Part shown: piece by piece, positions 5,612 through 6,119 of the stretch
Numbering within the stretch: the first letter of the stretch is position 1
Layout: each line of letters begins with the position of its first letter
Assembly (NCBI GenBank): GCA_028687525.1
Contig: JAQTZX010000094.1
Location: forward strand, 1 to 6,119
DNA: 6,119 nucleotides
Source: Candidatus Omnitrophota bacterium
GTDB lineage: Bacteria > Omnitrophota > Gorgyraeia > Gygaellales > Profunditerraquicolaceae
Reading direction: 5' to 3'
The notes under the pieces: model-generated
Told to the model about the DNA's origin: nothing
The model's input: only the letters and a program-made list of their open reading frames with translations
The model's database searches: none
Translations under genes and position numbers: made by a program

Positions 5612-6119
5612 TTATTTTTTAAAAATATCTTTGTACTGATCCTTGAGCTTTTTGAACTGATCGACAACATTTTCAACGTTTTTTTCCGGCGGCTTATTGG
5701 ATAACTTTTTGAGCGCGGCATCCATAACCGTTTTCTGCAAAACCTTCGGGTCAAGAACGGGGTTATCGAGCTTGGTCTTAATAGAAAAGTCCAAAACTAT
5801 CTTTCCACTCGCGTCGGTAAAAAAATCAAGCGCCCCGGGCAAGACATTCGGTATTCCCGCCAATCCTCCTTCCAGGACTTCCTGCGCATATACCAATTGC
5901 CCCAATTCTAAATGGCATACCGCGGTTAAATCATTATTCTTAGCTTTTATATCCGAACTAAAATCCAGTTTTCCCGAAATAAGTTTTTTATCGGAGATGA
6001 TTTTTCCGTAATAGGGGGCGAACGAAACAATCTCCACATCCTTAACCTGCAGGAACCCGTCCATATCCTTGGGAACAAAATCCATCCGCCCGGAGAAAGT
6101 CAGAACTCCGGAAGAATTG
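5612..6119 (-). CDS. AsmA/DUF748-like envelope protein, C-terminal part (5' end beyond the window)
   Basis: The last 168 residues of a larger protein are visible; the frame stays open to the right edge upstream of the internal ATG at 6085, reading SSGVLTFSGRMDF, so that ATG is probably not the start. The segment has alternating beta-strand-like pieces such as LTFSGRMDFV, KLDFSSDIKAK and IVLDFSIKTKLDNPVLDP. The last is typical of AsmA/TamB/DUF748-type proteins, in which a membrane-anchored periplasmic beta-rich body is linked to lipid transport or outer-membrane maintenance. A 30-residue Lys-rich helical tail (NKPPEKNVENVVDQFKKLK and onward) ends the protein. Family assignment rests on pattern only; the N-terminal half that would settle it is missing. 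Confidence 0.55.
   Translation of the reverse strand, partial: NSSGVLTFSGRMDFVPKDMDGFLQVKDVEIVSFAPYYGKIISDKKLISGKLDFSSDIKAKNNDLTAVCHLELGQLVYAQEVLEGGLAGIPNVLPGALDFFTDASGKIVLDFSIKTKLDNPVLDPKVLQKTVMDAALKKLSNKPPEKNVENVVDQFKKLKDQYKDIFKK

Overview
All protein genes supported here lie on the minus strand, so transcription runs from right to left. The content suggests an anaerobic, Gram-negative-type bacterium of moderate GC. The reasons are an AsmA/DUF748-like envelope protein, a stand-alone MetV-type (methylenetetrahydrofolate reductase C-terminal) protein of the kind seen in acetyl-CoA-pathway organisms, and RNase Y with its YmdB partner, as in Deltaproteobacteria and candidate phyla such as Omnitrophota. 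The phylum is an inference only; no rRNA or marker gene is present.

Layout, in transcription order: (1) 6119-5612, the C-terminal end of an AsmA/DUF748-like protein that enters from the right edge. (2) 5561-4911, a 216-residue Cys-rich MetV-like protein with a possible promoter directly in front of it. (3) 4900-4322, 5-formyltetrahydrofolate cyclo-ligase, 10 nt after metV. These two form a one-carbon/folate pair. (4) 4321-4143, a 179-nt non-coding stretch that folds well as RNA on the minus strand. It ends in an intrinsic-terminator-like hairpin immediately before the rny ribosome binding site, and could be a 6S-like RNA or an attenuating leader. (5) 4142-2589, RNase Y (rny). (6) 2513-1734, the YmdB/TIGR00282 metallophosphoesterase, separated from rny by a 75-nt spacer built partly of degenerate heptamers. 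(7) 1724-1, a long open frame that runs off the left edge. It encodes a predicted exported clan-A glycoside hydrolase-like protein resembling family GH39, in which the usual Asn-Glu-Pro catalytic motif reads Ser-Ala-Pro.

RNase Y and YmdB are a known pair: an RNA-decay endonuclease and a cyclic-nucleotide phosphodiesterase. The folate pair feeds one-carbon metabolism. The GH-like gene follows ymdB by only 9 nt and may be co-transcribed, but it has no obvious functional link to it. The two observations most worth following are the structured RNA with mutually exclusive pairings in front of rny and the apparently acid/base-less GH39-like protein. No mobile element, CRISPR array, tRNA or rRNA was seen.
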